From contig JASFAU010000004.1 of assembly GCA_039704465.1 (NCBI GenBank), forward strand, positions 930,001 to 994,000: 64,000 nt of DNA, read 5' to 3'. The stretch is from Plasmodiophora brassicae (taxonomy: Eukaryota > Endomyxa > Phytomyxea > Plasmodiophorida > Plasmodiophoridae). This document shows, one piece after another, positions 31,156 to 42,889 of the stretch. Under the pieces are notes generated by a model, which saw only the letters and a program-made list of their open reading frames with translations, was not told the DNA's origin and made no database searches. Both the position numbers and the translations under genes were made by a program. The first letter of the stretch is position 1. Each line of letters opens with the position of its first letter.

Positions 31156-34100
31156 ATGCGGCCGGCGTCGGACAGCGTGTTGGCGCCGACGAGAGTCGTC
31201 CTGGACGACATGGAGCTGCGGGCGCTGAACAACCTCGAATACGAGCAGGAGATCTGCGATAACATTTCCAGTTATGGTCGCGAGAAGTACCTGCAGTTCG
31301 TGGCCATCATCCGTAAGGACCGCAGGGCGTTCACGAAGACGCTGGCGCTGCTCGAGTCGCGCTTCGTTCGGAAGTGGTTCAACGTGGCCACCGCCGTAGG
31401 CACCCAACGTCTCTGCGTTGCGGGTGAAGACCCAGCTGACCTGGTTATAGATCGTGTGCGCCGCCAGTGCTGTCATACAGGTCGTGTCAACGTACAGGGA
31501 GACCTGGTCAGGGGGCTCTTTGTACACTTCCAGTGGGAACCGGGTCAGAATGCTACTCTGCCGTGATTGAGTGACCGCGCCTTGATTCGTGTCCCAGGCG
31601 GCTTCTACCGTCCAGTTCATCATCAACGTCTACGCTGTGGTCGCGTACAATGCCCAGATCAGGTTCGGCGGCATACATTATATCAAGTCGTCCCGAGGCG
31701 CCCTCGGCCTCGTGACGACCTTCCCAATCGTCCTGTCCGTATACGATCTGATCCAAGCCGGCGAACCCGACGCTCTGGCATGGCTGAAGTATACAGCCGT
31801 TAGAGTTTGTAGTGGCCACAATTCACACGTGGTATGACAGGGTCATCTATATGCTACGGATCCTGCACTTGCATGACATGGTCGACTTGGTTACGAACCG
31901 CGTCATTCGTCAGGCGCTGACAATGGCGATCGTGTGCACAACGCTGATCTTCGTATCGGGCAACCTGTTTTTCTACTTCGAGCGCGTCGAATCGGACAGT
32001 CATGTTACCATCCTGAACAGCGTGTACTTCGTATTCATGACCATCACGACCACTGGGCTAGGCGGTGTACGTGTACGCAGCTCCTGTGAGTCCTCTCGAC
32101 ATCTGAGTGTATTGCCTGCAGGTCACACCAACGGCGATCGTGACGAAGTTCCTGGTGCTTCTCACAGTCGCCACCGCCTTCTGGATCGTTCCGTTGCAGC
32201 TTCACGACCTGGTTCAAGCAGTATCGGCGTCGAGCACCCACCCATACGAGACACGCAGGTTTGGAGGCAAGGGACATCACGTCGTCGTTATCCTGCCGTC
32301 GGAGGTCACTGCCGACGAGATCGAGGAGTTCCTCAGCGAATTCTTTCATCGCAGTCACACGCCCGCCATGATCCACGTCGTCGTCCTGTCTAATGCGACG
32401 ACACTCGACGCTGTCATTCCCGAACTCAAAATCAGACCGTATTACAGGTAATTCATCGGGGCACGTCTTCGCTCAGGGCGCACGTCTAATGTTGCTGCTG
32501 GAACAGGTATTTGACGTTCCTCTCTGGATCTCCGCATGAGGATGTCGACCTTCAACGGGCCGCCCTGTCGCAGTGCCGCTCTGTGTTTATCCTTTCGCGG
32601 CGGTCGTGCCGCTCGCGTGACCATGAAAACGATGAGGACGTACAGGCGCTGCTGTCAGCGGTGTCGGTGAAGAACTTCTGCCCGTGGGTCCCCGTTGTCC
32701 TGCAGACGAACAACCCACAGGACGACAATGTCCTGTGGCAGAACCTGTCCATGTTCCCCAACATCCAGCTTCTCATTACGAAGAACATGAAGATGTCATT
32801 ACTGGTTCGTTGACGACAATCGGTCCCTGTACGTTTATCGTTGACGCTGCGTTAGGCTGGAACCTGCGTATGTCCTGGATTACACGTGCTTGTCAGCAAC
32901 ATGCTGCAATCATTTGCTGCAGACGATGACGTCCATGACGAGTGGCACAAAGAATGTGAGGTGATTCCCGGTTCTATACCGTGCTCTGGTATGAATGTCT
33001 TGGCGATGCAGATATCTTCGGGTCAACGCATTCCATCTATCCGACCGTGTTCGGGGCTCATTTCCACGGCAAGACGTTCCTGGAGAGCGCCGTCGAGATC
33101 AAGCTCAACCTGGGCGTCCTGCCCATCGCCATGCCTGTCCGAAATCAGCAGTCCAAGGCGACTGAGATCGTCATTAATCCCACGTCCCACATTGTCAGCG
33201 AAGGTGAACTCGTCTATGTTATCAGCCGTGATCGCGCCGAGGCTTGCAAGGTGGGCCACAAGACCCCGCTGAGGTGACCTCCAAGCGTTGTACTCAGGTT
33301 TGCGACAACAGGTGGCCATGTACCCAGTCGCATCTGCAGACGAGAGAACGCAGGTTGGTCGCCTGATATGTTCGCCGGCCAGTAGCTCTGTGGTCTGACG
33401 TCATGGAACCAGGCGCACGCGTTCTCGACGAAGTTGCAGAATTCGATTGCGCTGAGTGCACTGTTCCAGATGGACAGTTCTGTCAGTACGTCGGTGCCTC
33501 TGGTGCATCGGCGGGGCATGAGCATCGCTAGAGCGAAGGTGCCGGTGGTGCAATGCGTGAACTTCCAAGGCCACATTGTGGTCTGCGGGCACATCGACTT
33601 CTCCTTGGGCGAATTCCTGCGGGGATTACGCCGACAGGCCCTATCGAAATCGATCCCCGTTGTTATCATTGTCGAGAGCATGCCAGCTGACGACCTGCTG
33701 CAAGCACTGGCGTGCACTCCCGATGTCTTTGTGATCATCGGCAGCCTGGGCGACTTCGACGTCCTCGACAATGCCAACCTGGTGAACGCCGACTACGTGT
33801 TGCTGCTGTCGGATCCGTTCTCGCAACGCATCAGCGACGTGCACCAGCAGGTCGTCCAGGTCGACTTTGAGAACATCGTCAACCTCCTCGCCCTAGAGAA
33901 TTACGTGCACGCCCGTTCCAGCCACGTCGACACGAACACGCTCGTTGAGATCATCTTCATCAGGTGGGACCTCGTCGCGTTTGGAACCTGCTGCATACCG
34001 TACTGATAGTGTGCCCAGCAACCTTCGATTCATCCGGCCAAACTTCATGTATACCGAAGCGGCGTTCGACGATCTGTCCAGGTGGACTCCCGAGGTACGT

Positions 34101-34989
34101 CTGCCGCAACTAGCCGCTGCGGATGGCAAGATCCATGCTAGTGGGATTCTGCAAACGCTCGCAGCGATAAGGTACTAGAAACGGATACCCAGGCACGTCT
34201 GTATACTCACCTGTCGTCCATAGCTTCTTCAACCCGCACATCGTCAGTGTCATGGACGCGCTGATATTCGGGACTGCGACATCCGCCCTGGACGTGCACA
34301 CCAGCCTCCTCAAAGCAAGGGCCCCTGCATCCTACATGCGGATCGTCCTGGTGAAGGTCCCCAAGCCGCTGCACGCCAAACCGTACGGCGAGCTCGTCAG
34401 TACGTTGTCGAAGGAGTTTGGCGTTCTTCCCATCGGCCTGTTTCGAGGACGGAACCGGCTTCGTGCCCCGGTGCCGTACGTGTTCACCAACCCGCCAAGC
34501 GGAAGTCCCGTATGGTTCGACGACTACGTCTACGTCCTGGCGCCTGTCGCCGGCGAAGCCAACGACCAAGCCCAGTGTGTCCGCATGCTGCCCCAGGTGG
34601 ATGGCGCTGCCGAGCGCATCGTCAAACAGCACCTGCCCATCGTCAAGTCGATCTACAGGGAGCACCAGCCGACGATGACCAGCGCCGTGCACATGTTCCA
34701 GCGCGCCCTCCAGTCCACCGACTTTGAAGAGGAGCGGGAGCTGTTCGAACCGGATTCGTCGACCGGCTGGCTTCGTCAGCTGGTGTCGTGGTGGCGTGGT
34801 CGTCACCGACCCGCAGCCATGATGGCGCAAGCGCATGACTTCCGGCAGTTCATGAAGGAGCGCAACCAGCGCATGGCGACCGTCGTTGTGGACGACCAGG
34901 CGGCGCAGGGCGACACCCATGCTGGCGCGAACGCCAGCAGCAGCGACAATTTCCACATTGTCGTGGAGTTGGCCGGCAATAGCGAATAA
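31156..34989 (+). CDS. BK/Slo-like potassium channel with two RCK domains
   Basis: Roughly 13 exons; checked ones are 31156–31383, 31451–31543, 31598–31738 and 31797–32066. S1 (IVCAASAVIQVVSTY), S2–S3, S4 (VIYMLRILHLHDMVDLV), S5 (ALTMAIVCTTLIFVSGNLF) and pore helix plus S6 (FLVLLTVATAFWIVPLQL) are recognisable. RCK1 follows (HHVVVILPSEVTADEIEEFL; YLTFLSGSPHEDVDLQRA; GTCVCPGLHVLVSNML) and RCK2 (HIVVCGHIDFSLGEFL; ISFFNPHIVSVMDALIFG). The selectivity filter reads TTGLGG rather than TVGYGD. The RCK1–RCK2 linker (33245–33395) needs a 22-nt exon in my best model. Channels of this type are gated by cytosolic ligands such as Ca2+ or Na+. Confidence 0.82.
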
Positions 34990-35304
34990 AATACAAGGCA
35001 TAGCCAGAGGCGAACGCGATCGCCGAACGGTACGAACAGGGGATCGTGGTGATATCGTCGATGGGTTGCCGCTGCTACCCATAAGCGCCGCCATGCTCGG
35101 CTTCCCGCCTCTGTTCGTCCACCCGCTTGGACCGCGGCAGCGCCGTCGTCGGTTCCGGTTTGCAACGGCCCCGTCTGGGAACAAGGTCCCGCCTGGGTCG
35201 CCGACCCTGGTCCCACCCATCAGCCGGCTCCAGGTCGACGGCGCTGCGCTGGGGTCGGCGGCTCGTACGGGCAGGCGGGACGGCGGCGACGACGACGACG
35301 ACGA
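34990..35304. other. Intergenic / low-complexity region
   Basis: About 315 bases after the channel stop. It contains a run of GAC triplets near 35289–35304 and short open frames on both strands, including a minus-strand frame with a hydrophobic start, none of which I can support as a gene. Confidence 0.4.
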
Positions 35305-35661
35305 TCATAGCAGGTGGAGGCGCGTCAAGGTACCGGCACAGGCGGCGGCAACGCCTCTGCAGGGCCAGGGCGACCTGAACTTCGTGATCGGGATGAAGCT
35401 TGTCAGCGCTGAGGTCCCTGGCGATATCGAGGCGAAATGCAGAGGCGCCAAGCTGCCCGCCATAACGTCACCGGCGCCAATGACGGCGGTACCGCCGGTG
35501 CCGATCTCTATCGCCATGCTTGCCAGCAGGTCGGTGTCACGTTGCGAACGGCGAACGGCCCGAGCCGCACCGAAACGTAAGCCGCCGAAGAAGAGCACCA
35601 AGGCGCCGAACACGGACAGGGCACCAGCAGAACCGTCCGCCTGGACGGCCACCGATATCAT
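35305..35661 (-). CDS. Hypothetical small membrane protein
   Basis: A 118-aa minus-strand frame with one predicted membrane segment near the N-terminus (ALSVFGALVLFFGGLRFGAA) followed by a basic stop-transfer (ARAVRRSQR). It lies 55 nt downstream of the TRMT1 stop on the same strand. The remainder is small-residue-rich and matches nothing known. It could continue through a further exon. The opposite strand is also open here, but its product is Pro/Arg-rich and less protein-like. Confidence 0.35.
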   Translation of the reverse strand: MISVAVQADGSAGALSVFGALVLFFGGLRFGAARAVRRSQRDTDLLASMAIEIGTGGTAVIGAGDVMAGSLAPLHFASISPGTSALTSFIPITKFRSPWPCRGVAAACAGTLTRLHLL

Positions 35662-35715
35662 AGGCTGGGATTACACATAACCAAGTACGACGTATTTGCG
35701 GTGTCGGTATTGTAC

Positions 35716-37257
35716 TCATGCAGCGACTTCTTCGTCGACGCGTGTCTTCTTCAACCCATCGTCCTTGGCAGGGGACACGGCGGGCGCCCCTCGTTTGGCC
35801 CGCGCCATTGGCCCCCAGTTCTCAGTCGGGTTCGACGGGTACTTGCCGACGCCGGCCGATTCGGGCACGATCGTGCAATCCACTTCGGTCCGCATGTCCC
35901 GCGACAGGATCTTGTACCCGGGAGCGTTCTCGTTATCCGCCTTCTTGACGGGTCGCTCACGAACCCAGTGACGGATGACGTCCCAGACGACATGCAACGG
36001 AGCATCCGTCTTGATGGCAGTGGGAAGCGTGTGAGAGCGCGACACACGATACCCGGCGTTGATCAACGCTGAACGGACACGTTGAGCGGGTGGCTGTTCG
36101 CAGTGGACGGTGTGGCACATGGACGCCAGGCACATGAACAGTGGAACATCGTGCAACTCGCCCTGCAAACCGTCGAGCATGCCCTGCAGGCGCGTTCGGG
36201 TCGCCAGCGTGCAGGTCGGGCTCGACACGACCGCTTGCAGGCGGGCGAGGAACGCGACGTCATTCATCGGCGCCATCCACCACAACCCGCCCATCTTGAA
36301 GACGGAATCGCATTCCTTGCACCGATTGCCGGTGTCCGGCGCGTGCGCCTGGGTGAGCTCGTTCGCTTTTCTGGATTTGGGCTGAACGGCCGGCACGACC
36401 TGGAACGATTCGCACCCGCTGCACTGCCAGACGCTGCCCAGCTTCTTAATGGCATCGTTGGCGCCCTGTTGGGACTTGCGCACGCGAATGAACAGCCGAA
36501 CATAGAAGTCGATGTGCGCCGACGCCAGCGGCTCAATGACGAGACCATGTCGGGCAGCAATCTTCGACGACAACATGCGTCAGCGACGGCACGACGACAT
36601 ATCAACGTTTCTCGTTACCTGCGATACGAACGAGAGCACGATCCTCAGCGCCATCTCGTGGCAGTACCGAGCCCGGAGCGGCATGGCGCCGTACTTGGCC
36701 TGGCATTGCATGGGTTTGGACCCGGCCAGGACAGCAATGTCTGTGCAGGTCACGCAGAGCAGACCGCCGGAACGCAACGCCTTCAGGGCGGCTTCGATGA
36801 AGTTGTTCGCAGATCCGTATGGGTCCAGGTCGACGATGTCGACGCGGTCGCGCCCGCGATGATGTTCCGCCATGACCGCGTTCGCGTCTGAACATCGTAC
36901 CTTGATACGCGAGTAGTCGCAGTCGTTACCGTCCAACTGGGCATTGTGGGCAATGTTCCGCTCGATGGATTCGACGGCACCACGATCCAGGTCGTTGGCG
37001 ATGATCGTCCCAATGTTCGGGCACTCCTTGGCGTATCGAAGAGAACGCAGACCGGTTGCGGACAGCGCCTCGATGACGGTCAGTGGCGTCGTGCGCCCTT
37101 GTTCCGTCAGCAGATCGTTATACGCCGTCAAGGCGGCCACAGACAGGTCGCGATTCACGACCTGAGCCGGATTGTAGAAGACGTCCTTCTGCCCGGCGGG
37201 CAACAGGATCTGCGCCGACCCTTCCGTCACCGTCGACCATGCCGGCGCTGTCGACAT
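35716..37257 (-). CDS. TRMT1: tRNA (guanine26-N2)-dimethyltransferase
   Basis: Two exons (37257–36619, 36561–35716; 57-nt intron) give 494 aa. N-terminal motifs: VTEGSAQILLPAGQKDVFYN, VIEALSATGLRSLRYAKE (SAM site), IIANDLDRGAVESI, VDIVDLDPYGSANNFIEAAL, GGLLCVTCTDIAVLAG. The C-terminal half has HIDFYVRLFIRV and a zinc-binding region (CSGCESF…CKECDSVF) before GGLWWMAP. It methylates G26 of tRNAs. The frame stays open upstream to 37431 and encodes LLRLARRVARV, which resembles a mitochondrial presequence, so a dual-targeted longer form is possible as in yeast Trm1. Confidence 0.94.
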
Positions 37258-37592
37258 AGCGGGCGCTCGACAGGCTCCCGTTACCCTGGCCACTCGACGG
37301 GCCAGACGCAACAGCGTTCCAAGTATCGACGTCCACCCCGTTCCTGCGACGCTGCAGGGCCGCGACTGCGCCGCGCAGTTTCCCTGACTGCAGGACTGCA
37401 GCGTGGCGGCAGGGCTTGAGGGGCGCATCACTCTTCACTCCGCCGCGTCGGGTGTGCAGACCTACACATTGCCGCACATAGCAGCTGCAACGCCATCGCC
37501 ACAGTGCGCGCGGAACCGCAGAGCCGAAGCTTCTTTTTTCTCACTGACACAATCATCGTCGTACGCAATAGTAAAATACATTGGCCGACGGT

Positions 37593-38040
37593 TCACGTGG
37601 TTTCGAGAGCAGATGCAATTTCGCGGACGACGGACGCTACACGGTCGATCGGTCTGCCGATGATGGCTGTCCCTGAAAGGAAATTGCGAAGTCGTATCGG
37701 GACCACGGTTTGGCAGCAGTTGCCTACCTGAGTTCCAGTTTACGATCACCGGGCGCTGCATGCGCTCCGGGTGCTTGATCGCGATTTCTCTTAGCGCCAG
37801 ATCACCTTGCTTCTTCTCCTCCTCCGTTGCATCGCGAATGATCGCTGCGTGGTCCTCCTTGGACAGCATGTCGAATACGTCGACCATGGTCGGACGCGGC
37901 GGCGGATCCGCACCAAAATCCACCACCGCAAACGCCGTCGGCGGCAGGCGCTGCGCGAACAGATCGACGCACGCCCTGCTCTTCGAGCACGCTGGCCAAT
38001 GCAGAATCGTCACCGGGATGCGCCTCGCTGCTGACCGCAT
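37593..38040 (-). CDS. ArsC/Spx-family thioredoxin-like protein
   Basis: Two exons (38040–37728, 37672–37593; 55-nt intron) give 130 aa, close to the length of bacterial ArsC and Spx. It starts with a strand then LHWPACSKSRACVDLFAQRL, where C-S-K-S-R is the ArsC-type active-site Cys followed by helix 1. MQRPVIVNW and TAIIGRPIDRVASVV match the ArsC C-terminal strand (RP-I/V… IGRP). Bacterial relatives reduce arsenate with glutaredoxin. Whether this one does is unknown. An upstream in-frame Met at 38124 would add a basic extension. Intron presence shows it is nuclear-adapted. Confidence 0.72.
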
Positions 38041-38205
38041 CACGTCACGCAACCAATGCCGAACGTGATTGGCCGGCCCGGTTTTGATGGAGATGAACTG
38101 CCGGCAGCCCACGCCCACGGCCACTCAGCCGGACGATGTCATTCATTTTTTGGAATTGACGCGCGCGCCCCGTCCTGACTGGTGCGGCTACCGCAGTGTG
38201 CGGCG

Positions 38206-38734
38206 ATGGGTGACCCCGAGGAGTCCATCTTCCGGCTGAACGTCAGTGAGATTGACAGGAAAGTGCCAACCAAGGCGTGTCCGTCGACGCCCGCCCCACT
38301 GACGAGGACGATGGATATGGGCCCGGCGCCGTCGCCATCGCTGGCCGTATCGCAGTCGCCGCTGGTGATGCTGTCCCCGCCGCCTGTCCCGGTTCGCGTT
38401 CGGGGACTGCCTTCGCCGACCCCGCCGAAGCAACCCCCACCAAAGTCTGTGCCGAGGCCGAAAAGCATCGTGCGACCGCGCGTTGGGATCCCGTCTGCAC
38501 TGTCCCAGCACGCCGACGAAAACAAGCCGTCGTCTAATTTCATCAGCCGCCTCGAAGCAGATCAGAAACCGGCGTCGGCCGCTGCGTCGACGTCCCAGCA
38601 GCAGTCATGGAGTCCTGTCCACGCGCGGACGCTTCGACAAGGTAAATATGCGCTTGACACGTGAACATTCGTCCGTTGCGTTTCCCGACATGGCGGTTGT
38701 AGATTCCGACTGGATCAAGCAGGCGAAGAACTGA
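38206..38734 (+). CDS. Proline-rich hypothetical protein
   Basis: Two exons (38206–38641, 38703–38734; 61-nt GTAAAT…GTAG intron) give 155 aa. Residues about 28–100 are Pro/Ser/Val-rich (repeated SPxP and PPP, for example PPPVPVRVRGLPSPTPPKQP). The C-terminus is short and charged (DSDWIKQAKN). It is probably disordered, and PxxP cores could bind SH3 domains such as that of the nearby NOX protein; that link is speculation. No family recognised. Confidence 0.5.
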
Positions 38735-38779
38735 TGTACAGCATAAACGTACTGCGCATGTATTCAGACGACCAAGGCG

Positions 38780-41700
38780 TCAGAAGTTCTCGCGATGCAG
38801 TTTGAAGTACGTGTTCGTGATAGTGTTGCTGTGCGATTCACATGCCTGCCATTGGGTGGTCAGCGCTGCCGATATAAGTGTCGCGCTGACACACGCGAGA
38901 CGACCCACTTTCTTCAGGTCTTTGCCGATACGTGGGTTGCCGCAGAACGCGACGCCAATGTTCTGACCAACGTGCCTGCTGTAGACCTCCTCGAAGCGAG
39001 TGTCCCATTGCGGGCGCCCGTTGTATACGAGCACGTTCCCGAGGCGCGTAGGTCGGTCACTTGGGCATTTGAGAGCCAAAAGCATTTGCGACTCCGTCCA
39101 AGGTGCCGCTTTCTTCTCCACCGCGTCCGGACTGGCGCTGAGATGCGCCCCCCAGAACGCAATGTCGTCGGTGATCGCCGGCACCGCGTACGTGAAATGG
39201 CGAGGCGTCGACGTCACGTACACGTGGATCTCGAATGTCTTACTCTTCATCGACGTGTCCTTCAGCAGCGCGTTGTGTATGGCGTCATCGGCGTCCTTCA
39301 TCACGCGGATAAACCAGCGGAAGGAATCCAGCTCGCTGTGCGACACTATCCAGCAGAAGTACCTGAGATGGCGCAGCTCAGTACCTGGTGCTGACACATG
39401 TGTGGGCTCTTACGCGTGCTCAGGGAACGTTGTACCGATCGAGAACTTCCATCGATGGTGGACAATGGACCTCAGGGTTGCCGAGACGGGCTGGCACGAT
39501 TGGCGCTCCGTGTTAGAGGTTGCCGCTGCACCCTCCGTTTCCCAAACGGCTTACTGTGACACCGATGCCGGCCCCAATGATCATGTCGACGGTGTACTCG
39601 GCAATGTGCTGCGTTGGTGCAGAATGTGGGCCGTAGATGCAAAAGATCTGCTGTCCGTCTGGGCCGATCACTTTGCCTTTGCTTCTCGCATTGGTGAACT
39701 TGGCGTAGGACGCGTTAGGCGGTATCATTAGCTTCAGGTACTCGGTGACCTGTTGTTGTGCGGAGTGAGACATTCGGGGGGGCGTAACGGCCGCGTTGTT
39801 GCGCTGACCTTTCCCGTCCAGGAGCTGGGACCCATAACGCGCATGTGAACAGACACGTCCGCTTCCTGGGGTGCAGACGAGATCGTAAACGGATGCCACT
39901 GCCCGATGCTGACATGCGGGCAGTTCAGGAACAGGTACTGGCCCTCCTTGTATCCGTCAGGGAACGCACCATCTCTCTCGAACGTGATGCACAACACCTA
40001 TCACCACAGCCTGTCAGCGCCACCGGCCCATAGCCGAACGTGTCGATGTTACTGACTTTCCCCATGTTGTTGACGCTTGTTAAGGTGACGCTCCGATACG
40101 CAGATCGGTGCCGATAGATACGCTCGGCAATGTAAATCGTCATTGGTACGATGAGCCACTTCCAATAGTTGGGATTCAATCCCGTGCGCCCATGCGCCAC
40201 CAGCAGCACGAAGAACAGGACGAACAGGTGGTGGGTATTCCAGAACAGCTCGAACTGGAAGTGTTTGACGTTCGGCATCGCCGCCCCGTACATGAGCGCC
40301 ATGATGACAAAGATCGTTGTCCCGGACGCCCATGGCCAAATGCCAAACAGGGCCATCGTGTTCTGCACCGCGAACCCGTAGTTCAGACAATGGAAGAACG
40401 CATGGCCAACAGCGAAGATCAGGATTAGGTACGCAACGCGCTTGTGGAACGTCAATGCCTGTCGAGCAGACAACACATATGAACTCGCCCTGGAGCGCCA
40501 ACGCCAGTTGTCTGTACCTTGTCGAGCGGGAACACTTGCAGGACAGTACGAAGAAGTTTCTGGGTTGCCGTCTGCGACTGTGTCGACAGGTCGTACAGGT
40601 AGCGGATGAACGTGCGGCAGACGGGGATCAGGATGATTGCACAGTTGAAGTCGAGCATGTACCCGAACTGGCGCGAATCAAGAGCACACACATAAGGCGT
40701 TCGATAGAGACTCGGGAACAGGCGAGCCGTACCATTTTCGCGAACGGTACGAACATGGTGAGGGCGTATGGGGTCTGCTGCATTCCAAGGACGTTGTTGT
40801 ACCAGATGATGAAGCCGGATGTTCCGATAAGAACATTGGATGCGACAAACAGGATCACGAAGATGATAGTGCCCATACCGTTCTGCTCTTGCAGTCGTCT
40901 CAGGGCGCCTGAAGTCGCACGTACGATAAGCAAGTCTCAGGCAGGTTGGTGACCAAATCAATGTTGACCTTGGAAGCGGTATTTCAAGGAGGCCTGTGGC
41001 AATGCAGGTCCCGCCTTGGGCGAGCCGCCTTCCTGAAGGAACTGCTCCCCAAGTAGGGCGGATGCAAGGTTGGCGGCCGCAACAAAGAAGTAGGATACGG
41101 CGGCCATCTGGATCAGCTGCGTGTACATGAGCGGGACGGCGACCAGCGTGTACGTCACCGCACGTATCGGGACCACTGACAGGAACGGTCAGAATGTCGC
41201 TGCAGACGACTGGGTGATCCGCGCTTACTGGAATTCGTCCTGAGTATCCATCGCTTTTCGACGACGAACGTGGCGATGCCGATAAGCAGCCCGTAGATCG
41301 AGAGCAGCAGTTCGGTCCCTTCGACGTCGAAGTTGGGCTTGTCGCCAACGCAGGCCGCGATTTCGGCAATGGAGACGACGGCGACGACGACCCCGGATCC
41401 GAGGCCCATGTTGGTTGCCCATAAGCCGAATCGCGTGGGCGACGACACAAACTCTTCTTCAAACTCTGTGTACGCGCCATCAGCCGACCGCGGCGAACGT
41501 TCACTGCTACACGACATACGGCTCTTTGCTGGTTTGGTAGCGGCCGACTGGTATTTCTTCTGAGTCTTCACTGACGCAGGTGGACTGGGGGAGCCACCGG
41601 GCACGATCGCGTCTTGCGTTGTCGGCGGAGCAGCCGACGCCGCAGCGACCTCCTCGACAAAGTTCCCGGGAAAGTACCCGACCTCGCCTGTCGCACAACT

Positions 41701-41890
41701 GCGACCCTCCCACCTGGGCGTCGCACCGAATCAACAACTACGCGTTATACGAGCCCGTCAACACGTGGCACCATCCACTCTCGTCTTTGCGTATGATCTC
41801 AACGGTTTCGCCCTCTTTCAATGGGAGCTCGGTTGACGCCTGCGACTGGTATTCATAGAGCGCCCTGGCGATGCACGGCGCCTTGAGCAT
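38780..41890 (-). CDS. NOX: SH3 – p22phox-like – NADPH oxidase fusion
   Basis: Ten exons (41890–41751, 41713–41229, 41175–40969, 40908–40733, 40667–40518, 40458–40057, 39997–39809, 39749–39555, 39490–39436, 39384–38780) sum exactly to 867 aa. Residues about 5–70 are an SH3 domain ([24 protein letters not shown]). Residues about 130–270 resemble p22phox: four hydrophobic helices, with VEKRWILR and [14 protein letters not shown], then LLGEQF. From about 278 follows a gp91phox-type core: haem His pairs H391/H405 and H462/H475, FAD motif [16 protein letters not shown] motifs GAGIGVT and [14 protein letters not shown], ending FKLHRENF. It should pass electrons from cytosolic NADPH across a membrane to O2. 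Confidence 0.88.
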
Positions 41891-42360
41891 GGCGCAAAGA
41901 CGGGACACGTTAAACAACGATAGCACAGTATACTGGTACCGCTGTCTCGATCGGCACCCGGTAACATGGAGCAGTACGAGTCGCATGCCAGCACACTGCT
42001 CCATTGTCCAATACTAATCACGCCCTCAACCGCTACACGGCACTTTGGCCTGATGATATCGTCGGCGAGGGACAGTGGCGCTGCCGGGGAGCGGCTCGGA
42101 ACGGATTTATTGCGGACGGCACCCCCACCGTTGTTGTTGCGTTGTTGCGCTCGTGCCTTCTGGTCACTGTTGGCGGCGATAGCGATATGGGCAGTCAATG
42201 ATGAAAACCTCGAGTGTGCACCACTGTCGTCTGTCAGCGGTGTGTTGTCCGAAGCCCGTTGGCATCACACGGGACGGGAGTGGCGACTGCAGTCGCTGGC
42301 CAGCGCAGGCGCGGACCCGGCGGGAACTGTGTGACTGCATGTCATGCAGTCGCCGTGAGC
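41891..42360. promoter_or_regulatory. Upstream region of the NOX fusion gene
   Basis: About 470 bases. The NOX frame remains open to 42004 without another good start. Beyond that I see no repeat or RNA gene; the promoter of the minus-strand NOX gene should lie here. Confidence 0.4.
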
Positions 42361-42754
42361 TCAAGCGCCACCAATCGCCCACCGGCCGCCTGCACGTGGA
42401 CGCTTCGTGTCGGCTCCCGGCGTCCAACAGCCTCGGCGTGCTGCTGGTAGGCAAGCGTGACTCACGCACCAGTGTTCCGGGGATTCGGGATCAATCTGCT
42501 CGATCGTCCACGATCGGCCATACTGGTAGCCGTCCATCATGCAGGGCGGCAACGCTAGCCGTAACGCGCACGCAGGTGCCCAAGCGCCACCAGATCCGGC
42601 CCCCTCCCAGGTAGGCTGTGCCACGTACCCCGTTGGCCACGGTGCCCCTCCGCGGCGCGCCCCGCCTGCCGCGTCCCTGTCGCGCACAAGCGAACTGCGC
42701 GACGCGCGCACAGCGTTTTGCCGGCGCGTCCACCGTCGTGGCCTCGTGGGACAC
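42361..42754 (-). CDS. Weak hypothetical gene
   Basis: Minus-strand frames from an ATG at 42754 can be joined by a 71-nt GT–AG intron into a product that contains YGRSWTIEQIDPESPEHW, a stretch that looks protein-like. The rest is Arg/Gly/Ala-rich. Ends are uncertain: without further splicing it stops at 42361. No family recognised. It may be a spurious product of GC-rich composition. Confidence 0.25.
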
Positions 42755-42889
42755 ATTCTTCTTTAGCGTTCGGCAGAGCGTGACACGCGGCGGGCGGGCT
42801 TATCGCGGGCGTCGCCGGCTGAGGGGACCGGGGCCAGCCTTACCGCCGCCGCCACTGACTTAAAGACTTTTTACTTGCAGACTGCGATC

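Noticed and set aside
31380..31626. Antisense hydrophobic frame that resembles a channel S1 helix
   Set aside because: The sense strand gives a proper S1 (IVCAASAVIQVVSTY) between two in-phase introns, so no inversion is needed.
40958..41890. Separate p22phox-like gene ending at 40958
   Set aside because: Would leave about 60 bases for terminator and NOX promoter and no NOX start with a complete first helix; an in-phase GT–AG intron explains the stop better.
42198..42614. 138-codon plus-strand frame
   Set aside because: Cys/Arg/Ser-rich without hydrophobic core or family pattern; opposite to an equally weak minus-strand candidate.
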